A stretch of DNA of 64,000 bases from Nitratireductor pacificus pht-3B (GCF_000300335.1 NZ_AMRM01000007.1:62001-126000), one strand, 5' to 3'; shown: positions 24,236 through 33,667, counted from the first letter of the stretch. Translations and numbers: made by a program. The notes: generated by a model not told the origin, from the sequence alone.

Positions 24236-27200
24236 ATGATCCACGTCGCCGCTGCTTCCGAAGGTCCGATGCTGAAAACCGGGTTCTGCGCCCTGTGCCG
24301 CTCGCGCTGTGGCGCGCGTTTTGAGATCAGCGAAGGTCGGCTCGTGGCCGCCCATCCCGAACCCTCGCACCCGACCGGTTCGGCGCTCTGCACGAAGGGC
24401 CGTGCCGCGCCGGAGATCGTGGCCGATCCGGATCGGCTCCTGACGCCCCTGCGCCGGACCGCGCCCAAGGGCAGCAGCGATCCCGGCTGGGTGCCCGTCG
24501 GCTGGGATGAGGCGCTGGACGACATCGCCGCAAGGCTCGGCGCGATCCGCGACCGGTCCGGCGCCGAAGTGGTCGCCTTCGGGGTGACGACGCCCAGCGG
24601 CACGCCGATGAGCGATTCCATAGACTGGGTCGAGCGCTTCATTCGCGGCTTCGGCAGCCCGAACACGATCTACGCCACGGAACTGTGCAACTGGCACAAG
24701 GATTACGCCCACGCCTTCACCACCGGCAGCGGCATCCTCTTTCCCGACTACCGGAACACCGAGACGATCCTTCTGTGGGGGTTCAATCCGAGCGCCGTCT
24801 GGCTCGACCAGGCAACCCAGATCGCCGAGGCGAGGGCCCGGGGCGCGAAGATCGTCGCGGTGGACCCGCGTGCCGCGGGCTATGCCCGCGGCGCCGACCA
24901 CTGGCTGAAGCTGCGACCCGGAAGCGACCTGCCGCTTGCCATGGGCCTGCTGCGCCAGTTGATCGCGCGGCGCGGCTACGACGAGGCGTTCCTGCGCCGC
25001 TGGACCAATGCGGCCCTTCTGGTACGGACGGATACGGGCGCCTTCCTCCGGGCCGGGGACATCGGCGAAGCCGCCCACGCCGGCGCTTATGTGGCCTGGA
25101 ACGGCGCGCCCGTGTTCTACGATGCCGCGCGACGCCGTTTCGACGCGGGCGTCGAGCACCTGTCGCTGCGCGGCACGGTGACGGTGGCCGGCATCGCCTG
25201 CCGGCCGGCGTTCGACCATCTTTGCGAGGCGGTGGAACCCTATTCGCCGGAGCATGTCGCCCGTTTGACGGGCGTCGCCCCGGAGGCACAGGACCGTGCG
25301 GCGGAACTTCTGAGCCGCACCGGTTCCATCGCCTACTATTGCTGGACCGGCGTCGGCCAGCACCGGAACGCCACCCAGACGGATCGGGCGATAGCGCTGC
25401 TTACCGCCCTCAAGGGCCGGCACGACGCGCCGGGCGGCAATGTCGCCTTCACCAAGGTTCCCACCAATCCGGTGAACGGCGCCGAGTGGCTGACGCCCGA
25501 ATTCGTTTCCCGCGCCATCGGCTATGACGAACGCCCCATCGGCCCACCGGCCATGGGATGGGTGCGGGCGCTCGACGTTTATCGCGCGATCCTCGACGCG
25601 CAGCCCTACCGGGTTCGCGGGCTGGTTTCCTTCGGCGCGAACTTTGCCGTGTCGCAAGCCGGCGCCGACCTGGCCGTGGAGGCGTTGCGGCAGCTCGAGT
25701 TCCACGTGCACTGCGACCGGGTCATGACGCCGACCGCGCAGTTCGCGGACTATATCCTGCCGGCCAACACTCCGTGGGAACGGGAGGCGCTGCGTGTCGG
25801 TTTCGAGGTCAGCCAGGAGGCCGAGAGCCTCGTCCAGCTGAGGCAGGCGGCGCTACCCTCGGCGGGGGAAAGCCGTTCGGATGCCGACATCGTCTTTGCG
25901 CTGGCCGCGAGGCTGGGCATGAGCGACATGTTCTTCGGCGGCGACATCGACGCGGCGCGCGACTGGCAGCTGAAGCCCGCCGGCCTGAGCGTGGCGGAAC
26001 TGCGGGCGAAGCCAGAAGGGATCACGGTGCCGCAGTCCCAGAGACATCGCAAATACGCGGAAGAGACCGAAGGAGGGCAGCGCGGCTTCGCGACGGACAC
26101 GGGGCTGGTCGAGATCTATTCGGATCTGCTGCGCCGTCACGGACAGCCGCCCGTGCCGCGCATGACCGGCGCGCCGCCCGAGCCGAGCCGCGACTTCCCG
26201 CTGCTTCTGACGACGGCCAAGAGCCCCTACTACTGCCACAGCCAGTACCGTTCCATCCCGTCGCTGCGCAAGCGGGCGCCGCAGCCGCAGGTGCGCCTGC
26301 ATCCCGACGCAGCCGCGCTCTACGGGCTGGAGCACGGCGAGACCGTGCGCCTCCGCACGGAGACGGGGGAGGTGCGCATGCAGCTTGCCTGCGACCGGAC
26401 GCTCGATCCCGGCACGGCCGTCGCCGACTATGGCTTCTGGCAGGCGAACCCGCGGCTGAAACTGCCCGGATACGATCCCTTCTCCGACAAGGGGGCGAAT
26501 TTCAACCGGCTGATCGCCCTGGACGAGGCCGATCCCGTCAGCGGGGTTCTGCCGCACCGCTCGACCCGCTGCGCGGTGCTGCCTCTCGACGAAGGGGCGC
26601 TGGCCTGGCGCGGCTTCCGTGCCGCGCGGGTCGTCGAGCACCAGCCGGTCGCCGGGGACTGCATGCGTGTCGGCTTCGCGGTGGAAGGCCATGAAACCCT
26701 GCCCGACTACGCGCCCGGCCAGCATATCGTGCTGCGCATATCCGCGCCGGATGGTGCGGCGCCGGTAACGCGCTGCTATTCGCTCGTCGGCTCCGCCCGC
26801 GATGCGAACAGGGGAAGCTACATCATCACGGTGCGCCGGGTGGGCGTGCCCGCCGGACGAAGCGATCTGCCGCCGGGCCGGGCCTCGACGTTGGTGCACG
26901 ACGGCCTGCAGGTCGGCAGCATGGTGGAACTGCAGGCGCCGAAAGGCCGCTTCACCCTGCCGCTCGAGCCGGAACGTCCCGTCGTCATGGTGGCAGGCGG
27001 CATCGGCATCACGCCGTTCCTTTGCTATCTGGAAACGCTGGCGGCCAGCGGTTCGCCGGCGCGGGTGCACCTAGTCTACGCCAACCGCAACGGACGCAGC
27101 CATGCCTATCGCGAGCGGCTTGAGGCGCTTGGCGAGGCTCTGCCGGGCATGAGCCTCGTCTCGCTCTACGACGCACCGGACGAGGGCGATCGTCCAGGAC

Positions 27201-27661
27201 GCGACTTCGACCGCGCCGGGCGCATCGCGCTGACCGATATCCTCCCTGCCGACCTGACCGAGGCGCCGGAGGTCTATCACTGCGGCCCGCCGCTGATGAT
27301 GCGCGCCGTCGAGGCGATGCTGGAGGAGGCGGGCCATCCGGCCGAACTGATCCACAGCGAATCCTTCGGAGCGCCGGCGTTGCCGCAACCCGGAAAATTG
27401 CCCGAAGGGCCTTTCATCGTCGAGTTTCGGCGCAGCGGCAGGACGCTCACATGGAGCAGGGACTCCGGAACGCTGCTTGATTTCGCCGAGAAGGCAGGGC
27501 TTGAGATGGCCAGCGGCTGCCGCGCTGGCCAGTGCGAAAGCTGTGCCGTCAGAATCATCCAGGGAAAGACCCAGCCGCTGAGCGGGGACCTCCCGAGCAA
27601 CCCGGAACTGTGCCTCACATGCAGCACCGTGCCTGCCAGCGACCTGATCCTGGATGGATAG
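24236..27661 (+). CDS. Molybdopterin oxidoreductase fused to ferredoxin-NAD(P) reductase and 2Fe-2S ferredoxin
   Basis: 1141 residues in one frame. Residues 1-790 form a bis-MGD molybdoenzyme. A 4Fe-4S motif (Cys18, 21, 25, 52) comes first, then ELCNWHKDYA with Cys151 at the usual Mo-ligand position, GFNPSAVW, AKIVAVDPRA, and a C-terminal MGD-binding barrel (FPLLLTTAKSPYYCHSQYRS). Residues of about 800-1045 form an FNR-like domain with RCYSLVG (FAD), GGIGITPF (NAD(P)) and YHCGPP. The end is a plant-type 2Fe-2S ferredoxin, CRAGQCESC plus CLTC. Electrons could run from NAD(P)H through FAD and 2Fe-2S to Mo, or back. No Tat signal is visible, so it is probably cytoplasmic. An in-frame ATG at 24269 is an alternative start. 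Confidence 0.88.
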   Translation: MIHVAAASEGPMLKTGFCALCRSRCGARFEISEGRLVAAHPEPSHPTGSALCTKGRAAPEIVADPDRLLTPLRRTAPKGSSDPGWVPVGWDEALDDIAARLGAIRDRSGAEVVAFGVTTPSGTPMSDSIDWVERFIRGFGSPNTIYATELCNWHKDYAHAFTTGSGILFPDYRNTETILLWGFNPSAVWLDQATQIAEARARGAKIVAVDPRAAGYARGADHWLKLRPGSDLPLAMGLLRQLIARRGYDEAFLRRWTNAALLVRTDTGAFLRAGDIGEAAHAGAYVAWNGAPVFYDAARRRFDAGVEHLSLRGTVTVAGIACRPAFDHLCEAVEPYSPEHVARLTGVAPEAQDRAAELLSRTGSIAYYCWTGVGQHRNATQTDRAIALLTALKGRHDAPGGNVAFTKVPTNPVNGAEWLTPEFVSRAIGYDERPIGPPAMGWVRALDVYRAILDAQPYRVRGLVSFGANFAVSQAGADLAVEALRQLEFHVHCDRVMTPTAQFADYILPANTPWEREALRVGFEVSQEAESLVQLRQAALPSAGESRSDADIVFALAARLGMSDMFFGGDIDAARDWQLKPAGLSVAELRAKPEGITVPQSQRHRKYAEETEGGQRGFATDTGLVEIYSDLLRRHGQPPVPRMTGAPPEPSRDFPLLLTTAKSPYYCHSQYRSIPSLRKRAPQPQVRLHPDAAALYGLEHGETVRLRTETGEVRMQLACDRTLDPGTAVADYGFWQANPRLKLPGYDPFSDKGANFNRLIALDEADPVSGVLPHRSTRCAVLPLDEGALAWRGFRAARVVEHQPVAGDCMRVGFAVEGHETLPDYAPGQHIVLRISAPDGAAPVTRCYSLVGSARDANRGSYIITVRRVGVPAGRSDLPPGRASTLVHDGLQVGSMVELQAPKGRFTLPLEPERPVVMVAGGIGITPFLCYLETLAASGSPARVHLVYANRNGRSHAYRERLEALGEALPGMSLVSLYDAPDEGDRPGRDFDRAGRIALTDILPADLTEAPEVYHCGPPLMMRAVEAMLEEAGHPAELIHSESFGAPALPQPGKLPEGPFIVEFRRSGRTLTWSRDSGTLLDFAEKAGLEMASGCRAGQCESCAVRIIQGKTQPLSGDLPSNPELCLTCSTVPASDLILDG

Positions 27662-27712
27662 GAATGCCAACCAAGTTCGAAGCAACAGAAAAGTGACCTG
27701 AGGGGGACTTCA

Positions 27713-29035
27713 ATGAACATCGTGAATCGTGGTTTTGTCCGGCTGTTCGAAAGATACATGCCGGATCCGCTGATCCTTGCCGCCGTGCTGACCTTCGCCG
27801 TCTTCATCGCCGGCATGATCTTGAAGGGCGTCAGCCCCGTCGGCATGACCGAGGCGTGGTATGGCGGCTTCTTCAAGCTGCATGCCTTCGCCATGCAGAT
27901 GATCCTCGTCCTTGTGGGCGGCTACGCGCTGGCGCGCAGCCCGGCCTTCGGCTGGCTTGTGGACCAGGTCGCCAAGCTGGCGACCACGCCGGGCCGCGCC
28001 ATCATACTGGTTACCGGCTTCACGCTGGTCGCCTGCTGGATCAACTGGGGCGTCGGCCTCGTCGCGGGCGCGGTTCTCGCGCGCGAGCTGGCGCGCAACG
28101 TCAGGGGCGTCGATTATCGCCTTCTGATCGCCGCGGCCTACAGCTCCTTCATCGCATGGCATGGCGGCCTGTCCGGCTCGGCCACCCTGCTGATGGCGAC
28201 GGAGGGCAACTTCCTTCAGGAAGCGGCGGGTGGTCTGATCCCGGTTTCGGAAACCATCTTCTCCTCGCTGAACCTGTCGCTGTCCATTCTGGTGGGACTG
28301 ACGCTAATCCTCACCTTCTACCTGCTCAGCCGGTCGATTACCGAGCCGGTCGGCATTCCCCAGTCGGCCCTTCCGGAAAAGACCGACAGCGTCGAGGAAG
28401 ACGACGGACTGCCGGCAACCCGCATGGAGAACTCGCGCCTGCTGGGCATCCTCACCGGGCTCCTTGGTCTGGCGGCCATCACGGTCTACTTCCTCCAGGC
28501 TGGCGGGCTGGACCTGAACGCCGTGATCTTCATCCTCATCTTCGTGGGCATGATCCTGCACGGTTCGCTGGCCGCCTATCTGCGGGCGCTGAAGGAAGGC
28601 GTTTCCGGCGCGACGGGCGTCGTGATCCAGTTCCCCTTCTATGCCGGGATCATGGGCATGATGGCGAGCTCCGGCATGTCCGTCGATCTCGTCCGCTATT
28701 TCAGCGAGATCGCGACCGCGGCGACCCTCCCGTTCCTGACCTTCCTCTCTGCCGGCCTGCTCAACATCCTCGTGCCGTCGGGCGGCGGGCAATGGGCGAT
28801 CCAGGGGCCGATCGCGATCGACGCGGCGCGGGCGCTCGGCGCAAATCCCGCCCCGACGATCGTCGCCTTCGCGTGGGGCGACGCCTGGACCAACCTGATC
28901 CAGCCGTTCTGGGCGCTGCCGGCACTGGCCATCGCCGGGCTGCGCGCCAAGGACATCATGGGCTTCTGCGCGCTGGCCCTGTTCACCACCGGCGCGATGA
29001 TCGGCGTCATCCTGTTGGTCGCCGGAGCGATGTAG
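27713..29035 (+). CDS. AtoE-type short-chain fatty acid transporter
   Basis: 440 residues, AGGGGG about seven bases before the ATG. About 10-12 hydrophobic segments. NRGFVRLFERYMPDPLILAA and the central blocks LTFLSAGLLNILVPSGGGQW and NPAPTIVAFAWGDAWTNLIQ are the hallmarks of the short-chain fatty acid transporter family (AtoE, TIGR00366). It would import acetoacetate, butyrate or a similar small carboxylate across the inner membrane. It follows the molybdo-flavo fusion by 51 bases, so one operon is likely, and the transported acid may be the fusion enzyme's substrate or product. Confidence 0.88.
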   Translation: MNIVNRGFVRLFERYMPDPLILAAVLTFAVFIAGMILKGVSPVGMTEAWYGGFFKLHAFAMQMILVLVGGYALARSPAFGWLVDQVAKLATTPGRAIILVTGFTLVACWINWGVGLVAGAVLARELARNVRGVDYRLLIAAAYSSFIAWHGGLSGSATLLMATEGNFLQEAAGGLIPVSETIFSSLNLSLSILVGLTLILTFYLLSRSITEPVGIPQSALPEKTDSVEEDDGLPATRMENSRLLGILTGLLGLAAITVYFLQAGGLDLNAVIFILIFVGMILHGSLAAYLRALKEGVSGATGVVIQFPFYAGIMGMMASSGMSVDLVRYFSEIATAATLPFLTFLSAGLLNILVPSGGGQWAIQGPIAIDAARALGANPAPTIVAFAWGDAWTNLIQPFWALPALAIAGLRAKDIMGFCALALFTTGAMIGVILLVAGAM

Positions 29036-29040
29036 GGCAT

Positions 29041-29070
29041 CCGGGCCGAAGCGGCGACGCTTCGGCCCGG
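29041..29070 (+). terminator. Strong hairpin after the AtoE gene
   Basis: A perfect 13-bp stem, CCGGGCCGAAGCG with CGCTTCGGCCCGG, is closed by a GCGA tetraloop five bases past the stop. A T-run is absent. It separates the AtoE operon from the convergent MarR gene. Confidence 0.7.
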
Positions 29071-29227
29071 ACAATGGGTCAGCCCGGCAGGGCGGCTCGC
29101 CGTGCATGAGAACGGTGAGCCGCTCGGTTACATGGGTCTGGGCTGATGGCGCAGGCGGGTTCGGGAAAAGGAGAGAGTGAAGCAGCGGTGGGAAGCAAGG
29201 CAGAAGTGGAAATCAGTAGGATGGGTT

Positions 29228-29671
29228 CTACGACATCTGAGATATTTTTCTCAGGGCGTTTATGAGATCCTTCTTTTTCTCTTCCCCTATGAGGTGATCG
29301 ATGGCGTCTATATGGATCTTCGCCTTGTCCAGTATCCTCGTATAGGCTTTCTCGCCTTCCTCGGTGAGCGTGCTGGCATATGACCGGCGATCATCCTCCA
29401 GCCGATCGCGACGGATAAGACCTGCATCTTCGAGGTTCCTGAGCGCTGCCGTGATGCTTGATTTGTCGCGCCCGCTGGTGCGGGCCAAGTCGACCTGGGT
29501 GATACCGGGGTTCTCGTGGATCAGGGTCATCACTGCAAAACTACCGGGTTTCAGCGTATCGGCGCCGAGGATCCTGGCGAAATGGTTGTGCGAAGCGCTG
29601 TAGGCAAGATTTATGTGAAATCCAATTGCCTTATCAAGTATCCCAAGATTGATCTTGTTATCTGCGGACAT
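29228..29671 (-). CDS. MarR-family transcriptional regulator
   Basis: 147 residues, standard MarR size. The winged HTH lies at about residues 55-105 (GITQVDLARTSGRDKSSITA, LRNLEDAGLIRRDRLEDDRR), with dimerisation helices at both ends. It lies 66 bases downstream of the FMN dehydrogenase gene on the same strand, so it can be cotranscribed with the mandelate-racemase/dehydrogenase pair. It probably acts on the palindrome at 32094-32109 between that operon and the TctCBA genes. The upstream DNA (29672-29735) is unusually AT-rich for this window. Confidence 0.88.
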   Translation of the reverse strand: MSADNKINLGILDKAIGFHINLAYSASHNHFARILGADTLKPGSFAVMTLIHENPGITQVDLARTSGRDKSSITAALRNLEDAGLIRRDRLEDDRRSYASTLTEEGEKAYTRILDKAKIHIDAIDHLIGEEKKKDLINALRKISQMS

Positions 29672-29737
29672 AAATTTTCTTTCTTTTATTCTTCAATATA
29701 CAGATCGAAAAGAGCAGATATGAGAACTGGATTTTCT

Positions 29738-30874
29738 TCATGGGTCCTGTATGGATCTTAGGCCAATCTGCGACATCGCATTGAGAAGCTCATCCTGCAG
29801 AAGATTGAACAGCTGATCCGGTCCCTCCCTGCCTCGCGCCGCAACGGAGTAGAGAAAGGGCCTCCCGATAAACGCGAAATCGGCGCCCGCCAGAAGAGCT
29901 TTGAGGATATCTTCTCCGCAACGAAGTCCTCCGTCAATCGCAAGTGGAAAGTCCGTGCCGACTTCTGCTCGAATGCCGCCGAGCATCTGCAATGGCGCGG
30001 GCGCGGCGTCGAGCTGACGACCGCCATGGTTGGAGACGATGACGGCATCGACGCCGGAATCCCGCGCGGTTCGCGCATCAAGGGGCGAGAGCACGCCTTT
30101 CAGGACCAGATGTCCGCTCCAGCGCTTCCTGATGCGTGCAAGAAGCTCCCAGTCGAGCCGTCCGGAACTTTGACCTTGCATCAACTGCGCGAGGGTATGC
30201 GTTCCTGCGCCTGAAGCTGCATATGGCTCCAGATTTGCAAAACGGGGTGTGCCATTGAGCAGCATTCCCATTGACCAGCCGGGATGTCGCAGGAGATCGA
30301 CAAACATCCGCGGGGTCATCTTCAGCGGCAGAGTCAGGCCGTTGCGCAGGTCGCGCCGGCGCTTGCCGGGGCGCGGCACATCAGCGGTGACGACTAGAGT
30401 TTCATACCCCGCGGTTTCGGCGCGCGCGATGAGGCCGTCGACGATGTCCTGCGAGCGGCCGACGTAAAGCTGGAACCATCCATTTGCGGGAGCGAGCCGC
30501 TTCAGCTCTTCCAGCGAAGCCGACGCAGGGGTCGAGGCCACGTAGGGCAGGCCGTTTCGTTCTGCGGAAGCGGCGAGGATCTGATCGGTGCCGGAGCCGG
30601 CCATGGCGGCCATCCCGAACGGCGGGATGCCGAAAGGGACGGACCATTCGCGCCCGAGAAACCGCTTTGCCGTGGACAGCTGGCCGTCGGTGTTCCTCAG
30701 GATTCGTGGATGAAGCAGCTCCGCGTCGAAGGCGGCCCTGTTCCGGGCGAGTCCAAGCTCGCTGCCTGCACCGCCGTCGATGAAGTCGAATGCGAAGCGC
30801 GGAATCTTCTGTCGCGCGATCTTTCTCAGATCATCGGCGCAGATCAGCGACTGTTTGGCGCTTGGACCACCCAT
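29738..30874 (-). CDS. FMN-dependent alpha-hydroxy-acid dehydrogenase/oxidase
   Basis: 378 residues. The ATG at 30874 shares one base with the previous stop, so the pair is translationally coupled. It belongs to the glycolate oxidase / lactate dehydrogenase / (S)-mandelate dehydrogenase family: IPRFAFDFIDGGAGSE near the N terminus, TADVPRPGKRRRDLRNG, VLKGVLSPLDA, the active-site VSNHGGRQLD (His and Arg), and the phosphate-binding IDGGLRCGEDILKAL and IGRPFLY. It should oxidise an L-2-hydroxy acid to a 2-oxo acid with FMN. With a mandelate-racemase-family partner beside it, the arrangement parallels MdlA/MdlB. Confidence 0.9.
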   Translation of the reverse strand: MGGPSAKQSLICADDLRKIARQKIPRFAFDFIDGGAGSELGLARNRAAFDAELLHPRILRNTDGQLSTAKRFLGREWSVPFGIPPFGMAAMAGSGTDQILAASAERNGLPYVASTPASASLEELKRLAPANGWFQLYVGRSQDIVDGLIARAETAGYETLVVTADVPRPGKRRRDLRNGLTLPLKMTPRMFVDLLRHPGWSMGMLLNGTPRFANLEPYAASGAGTHTLAQLMQGQSSGRLDWELLARIRKRWSGHLVLKGVLSPLDARTARDSGVDAVIVSNHGGRQLDAAPAPLQMLGGIRAEVGTDFPLAIDGGLRCGEDILKALLAGADFAFIGRPFLYSVAARGREGPDQLFNLLQDELLNAMSQIGLRSIQDP

Positions 30875-32034
30875 CAGTTGTGTTTCCTTTGGCGTGGCGA
30901 AGGGCTCGCAACCGCGTCGCGAAGGGCCGCTGCATCCAGCGTGAAGCCCAGGCCGGATGTGTCGGGAAGCGCCATTTTCGATCCGTCGCGCGAGGGTAGC
31001 CCGCCAAACAGCGCCTTGCACAGCTCCACCGAGAGCAGGTGCCATTCGACCAGGCCGCCATGCGCCAGTCCGCCATGGAGGTGCATGTTGTGGAACGGAT
31101 ATGCGCCGCCATTGTCGATGGCGACGTTGCCGGCCTGAGCAAGCGCCGCGACCTTCATGGCAGCCGTATAGCCGCCACAGATTATCGCGTTGGGCTGGAG
31201 CACGTCGACGGCGTTGGCGGCGAGCAAGTCGCGGAAGCGCCAGAGCTGCCCCTCGTTCTGGCCGGCTGCGAGCCTCAACCCGGATGTGCGCCGAAGATCG
31301 GCCAAACGCCCGGGATCGTTGTCGCGAACCGGCTCCTCGAAGAACGACACCTTCAGTTCGCGCAGCCCGCCGGCCAGCCAGGCGGCGGAACCGGCATCGA
31401 GACTGCAATTGGCATCGACAAAGAGCTCGCATTCCCAGCCGATGGCCTCGCGCACTGCCTGCACACGCTCCAGATCGGAACACACGACGGCATGCATGTC
31501 CGCCGCATTGTCACGTCGTTGCAGCGCCCGGTGGCCCGCGACCATCTTGAACCGCTCGACACCCGTCCCCTTCAGGTGCAGCGCGGCGTCCCGGAGCTGC
31601 TGCTTGTCCAGAGAAGCGAAGCCGAACGTCACGTAGAGCGGCACTTCGGGACGCGCGCCGCCGAGCAGCTTCCAGCAGGGAAAGCCTGTCGCCTTGCCCA
31701 GAATGTCCCAGAGCGCGAGGTCGATTGCTGAAACGACATGGCTTGCAAAGCCTGTCTGCCCGCGCGGGGTAAGCTGCCAGTAAAGGCGCTCCGCGATCTT
31801 CTCCCGATGCAGTGCGTCAAGGCCGATGATGTTCGGTCCAGCCAACTGGTTGATGATGAAGGCGGCGACCTCGGTGTCCGTTATGGCCGTCAGGCCGTGC
31901 CCAACGATTCCTTCGGTGGTTGTCACCTCGACGATCGCGCAGGACATCCGTGCTGAAAGTTCCACGGATCCGAGGGTGGCGGAGACGGGGATGGTAACTG
32001 GATGTGCGGTGACCGCACGGATCGTCAGGTCCAA
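30874..32034 (-). CDS. Mandelate racemase/muconate lactonizing family enzyme, paralogue 1
   Basis: 386 residues from a TTG at 32034 (GGAAG seven bases upstream). The enolase-superfamily layout is clear: N-terminal capping domain, SAIDLALWDILGKATGFP, Lys163 in RFKMVAG, Asp207 in FVDANC, Glu233 in FFEEP and His318 in HNMHLHGG. Two positions look unusual: GQNEG (Gln259) where most members have a metal-binding Glu, and QPN (Asn282) where the His partner Asp is usual. Probable role: racemising or dehydrating a 2-hydroxy or sugar acid for the coupled FMN dehydrogenase. Substrate unknown. Confidence 0.85.
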   Translation of the reverse strand: MDLTIRAVTAHPVTIPVSATLGSVELSARMSCAIVEVTTTEGIVGHGLTAITDTEVAAFIINQLAGPNIIGLDALHREKIAERLYWQLTPRGQTGFASHVVSAIDLALWDILGKATGFPCWKLLGGARPEVPLYVTFGFASLDKQQLRDAALHLKGTGVERFKMVAGHRALQRRDNAADMHAVVCSDLERVQAVREAIGWECELFVDANCSLDAGSAAWLAGGLRELKVSFFEEPVRDNDPGRLADLRRTSGLRLAAGQNEGQLWRFRDLLAANAVDVLQPNAIICGGYTAAMKVAALAQAGNVAIDNGGAYPFHNMHLHGGLAHGGLVEWHLLSVELCKALFGGLPSRDGSKMALPDTSGLGFTLDAAALRDAVASPSPRQRKHN

Positions 32035-32093
32035 AGGAGGCTTCCTTTCTGAAGTCGGAACGCGGGTATTTTAAAAATAGTTGACTCACAGAA

Positions 32094-32109
32094 AGTTTGT
32101 TATCAAACT
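32094..32109. promoter_or_regulatory. MarR-type operator candidate in the divergent promoter
   Basis: AGTTTG-TTAT-CAAACT is a perfect palindrome with 6-bp arms. TTGACT (32081-32086) lies just upstream and could serve as a -35 element for the TctC operon. It is centred between the mandelate-racemase gene and the TctC gene, suiting control by the MarR protein encoded at 29228-29671. Confidence 0.5.
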
Positions 32110-32177
32110 AACATCCATGCATCAACGCCAAAGTTCTGGACGTCTGATGTCCACGGCACGCCGCAGGGAGGAACCTT

Positions 32178-33131
32178 ATGCGCCCGTCGATCTTCGTGTT
32201 AATTCTGTGTGCAATCTCGGCGGCCGTAGCCCCCGCTCGAGCCGAGTTTCCTGTCAAGCCGATCAAGCTGATCATACCTTTCGGCGCAGGCGGAGGCAGC
32301 GATGGTTTTGCCCGGGTGATCCAGGCGGCCATCGAGAAGCATGAGCTTCTGCCGATGCCGCTGGTCGTGGTCAATGCGGATGGCGCCTCAGGTGCCGTGG
32401 GCACCCGTCAGGTCCTGGCTGCCAACCCGGATGGGTATACCATCCTTCAGATTCATCAGGAGATGTTCGCCGCTTCGGTGTCTGGCCGGGTGGAGTATGG
32501 TCCCGACGATCTGGAGCCGATTATCCAGGCGGCGCGGAGCTGCGAGTTCCTGGCCGTCCACAAGAGCAGTTCCTTCGCCGATCTTCAGCAACTTCTCGAC
32601 TACGCGAAAGACAATCCGGGAAAGCTCAAGCAGGCTGGCGACATTGGCAGCTCATCGCATTTCCTTTCGGCGAAGCTGATGTCGCTCTCGGGCGTGCGCT
32701 GGGCAATCGTTCCCACGGGAGGGACCTCGAAGCGCTTCGCGTCCCTGCTGGGAGGCTTCACCGATCTGGCGCTGATGTCCTCCCCATGGCTCGAGCGTGG
32801 CAAGAATGATCTGCGTCCTCTCGCGGCTCTCGGCGAAGAGCGTTTCCCGGAAGCGCCGGACCTCCCAACCGCCACCGAGCTTGGCTTTGACGTCAGCGGG
32901 TGCCTGATCCGTCGTTACTGGGCGCCGAAAGGCACGCCTCGCGAGGTTGTCGATACGATTGCCGATGCGATCGAAGCGGCGATGACGACCGATGAAGTCA
33001 AGGCTCATCTTGCCAACAGTCGCGAAGAGTCTTCCGTGCTGCGCGGCGAGAAGCTGAAGGAAGCGATCAGCGCCGAGTATCAGGAATATGTGGAGGTGCT
33101 GCCCTTGGTGAAGGAAACCTCGGGAAAGTAG
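32178..33131 (+). CDS. Tripartite tricarboxylate transporter substrate-binding protein (TctC/Bug family)
   Basis: 317 residues with AGGGAGGAAC before the ATG. A signal peptide (residues 1-22, ending APARA) precedes EFPVKPIKLIIPFGAGGGSD, the classic Bug start, and VNADGASGAVGTRQVLAANP forms the ligand-binding segment. Periplasmic receptor that delivers an organic acid to TctAB. First gene of a three-gene transporter operon, divergent from the mandelate-racemase/FMN dehydrogenase genes, which suggests the acid is their substrate. Confidence 0.92.
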   Translation: MRPSIFVLILCAISAAVAPARAEFPVKPIKLIIPFGAGGGSDGFARVIQAAIEKHELLPMPLVVVNADGASGAVGTRQVLAANPDGYTILQIHQEMFAASVSGRVEYGPDDLEPIIQAARSCEFLAVHKSSSFADLQQLLDYAKDNPGKLKQAGDIGSSSHFLSAKLMSLSGVRWAIVPTGGTSKRFASLLGGFTDLALMSSPWLERGKNDLRPLAALGEERFPEAPDLPTATELGFDVSGCLIRRYWAPKGTPREVVDTIADAIEAAMTTDEVKAHLANSREESSVLRGEKLKEAISAEYQEYVEVLPLVKETSGK

Positions 33132-33173
33132 CGGCCGCAAGTTGAGTCTGATCTCCATCTGGGGTGTTGAATC

Positions 33174-33650
33174 TTGAATTTCCGTTCCTTGGTCGAAAAC
33201 TCGCACATGGCGGTGTTCTTGATCGTTGTCGTCGCGATATCCGTCCTTGTTGTCCTGGAAACAGGGGTTTCGCACGGTGATGGCAGCATCGGCGGAGCCG
33301 TGTTTCCGATGGTGCTGGGTATCCTGGCACTTGTTCTGGCGACGCTCAAACTTGTTGCGCTGACAGTGATGGCACGCCCGGCTCCCCGCCGGGCGGCCGC
33401 AAGCATGGATGCGGCTCATTCCAAGGGAAAGGTTCTCGGCGCAGTTGCCGTCACCGGCATCTATTTTGCCGCGCTCGCCATCCCGTGGGTGCATTTCATC
33501 GCCGCGACGGCCGCGTTCGTGCTGGTCCTGACGCTCTTGCTGGTAGGCTGGCGCGGCCTCCGCTTCGCCGTATCCGGTTCTGCCATCTCGGTGGTCTTTG
33601 CGACGGCAGTCTATTTCGCGTTCACTCGCTTGTTCTTCATGGATATCTGA
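33174..33650 (+). CDS. Tripartite tricarboxylate transporter small membrane subunit (TctB)
   Basis: 158 residues from a TTG at 33174. Four hydrophobic segments (about 12-30, 40-65, 85-105 and 110-150) are arranged as in TctB, with VFPMVLGILALVLATLKL near the second. It pairs with TctA in the inner membrane. It lies 42 bases after the TctC gene and 17 bases before the TctA start. Confidence 0.85.
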   Translation: MNFRSLVENSHMAVFLIVVVAISVLVVLETGVSHGDGSIGGAVFPMVLGILALVLATLKLVALTVMARPAPRRAAASMDAAHSKGKVLGAVAVTGIYFAALAIPWVHFIAATAAFVLVLTLLLVGWRGLRFAVSGSAISVVFATAVYFAFTRLFFMDI

Positions 33651-33667
33651 AGCTCTGAGGATTGCAC

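Noticed and set aside
29738-31483. A 581-codon version of the FMN dehydrogenase extending upstream
   Set aside because: The upstream 200 codons are out of frame with, and lie on, the mandelate-racemase gene. The ATG at 30874 gives the normal family length and couples to the preceding stop.
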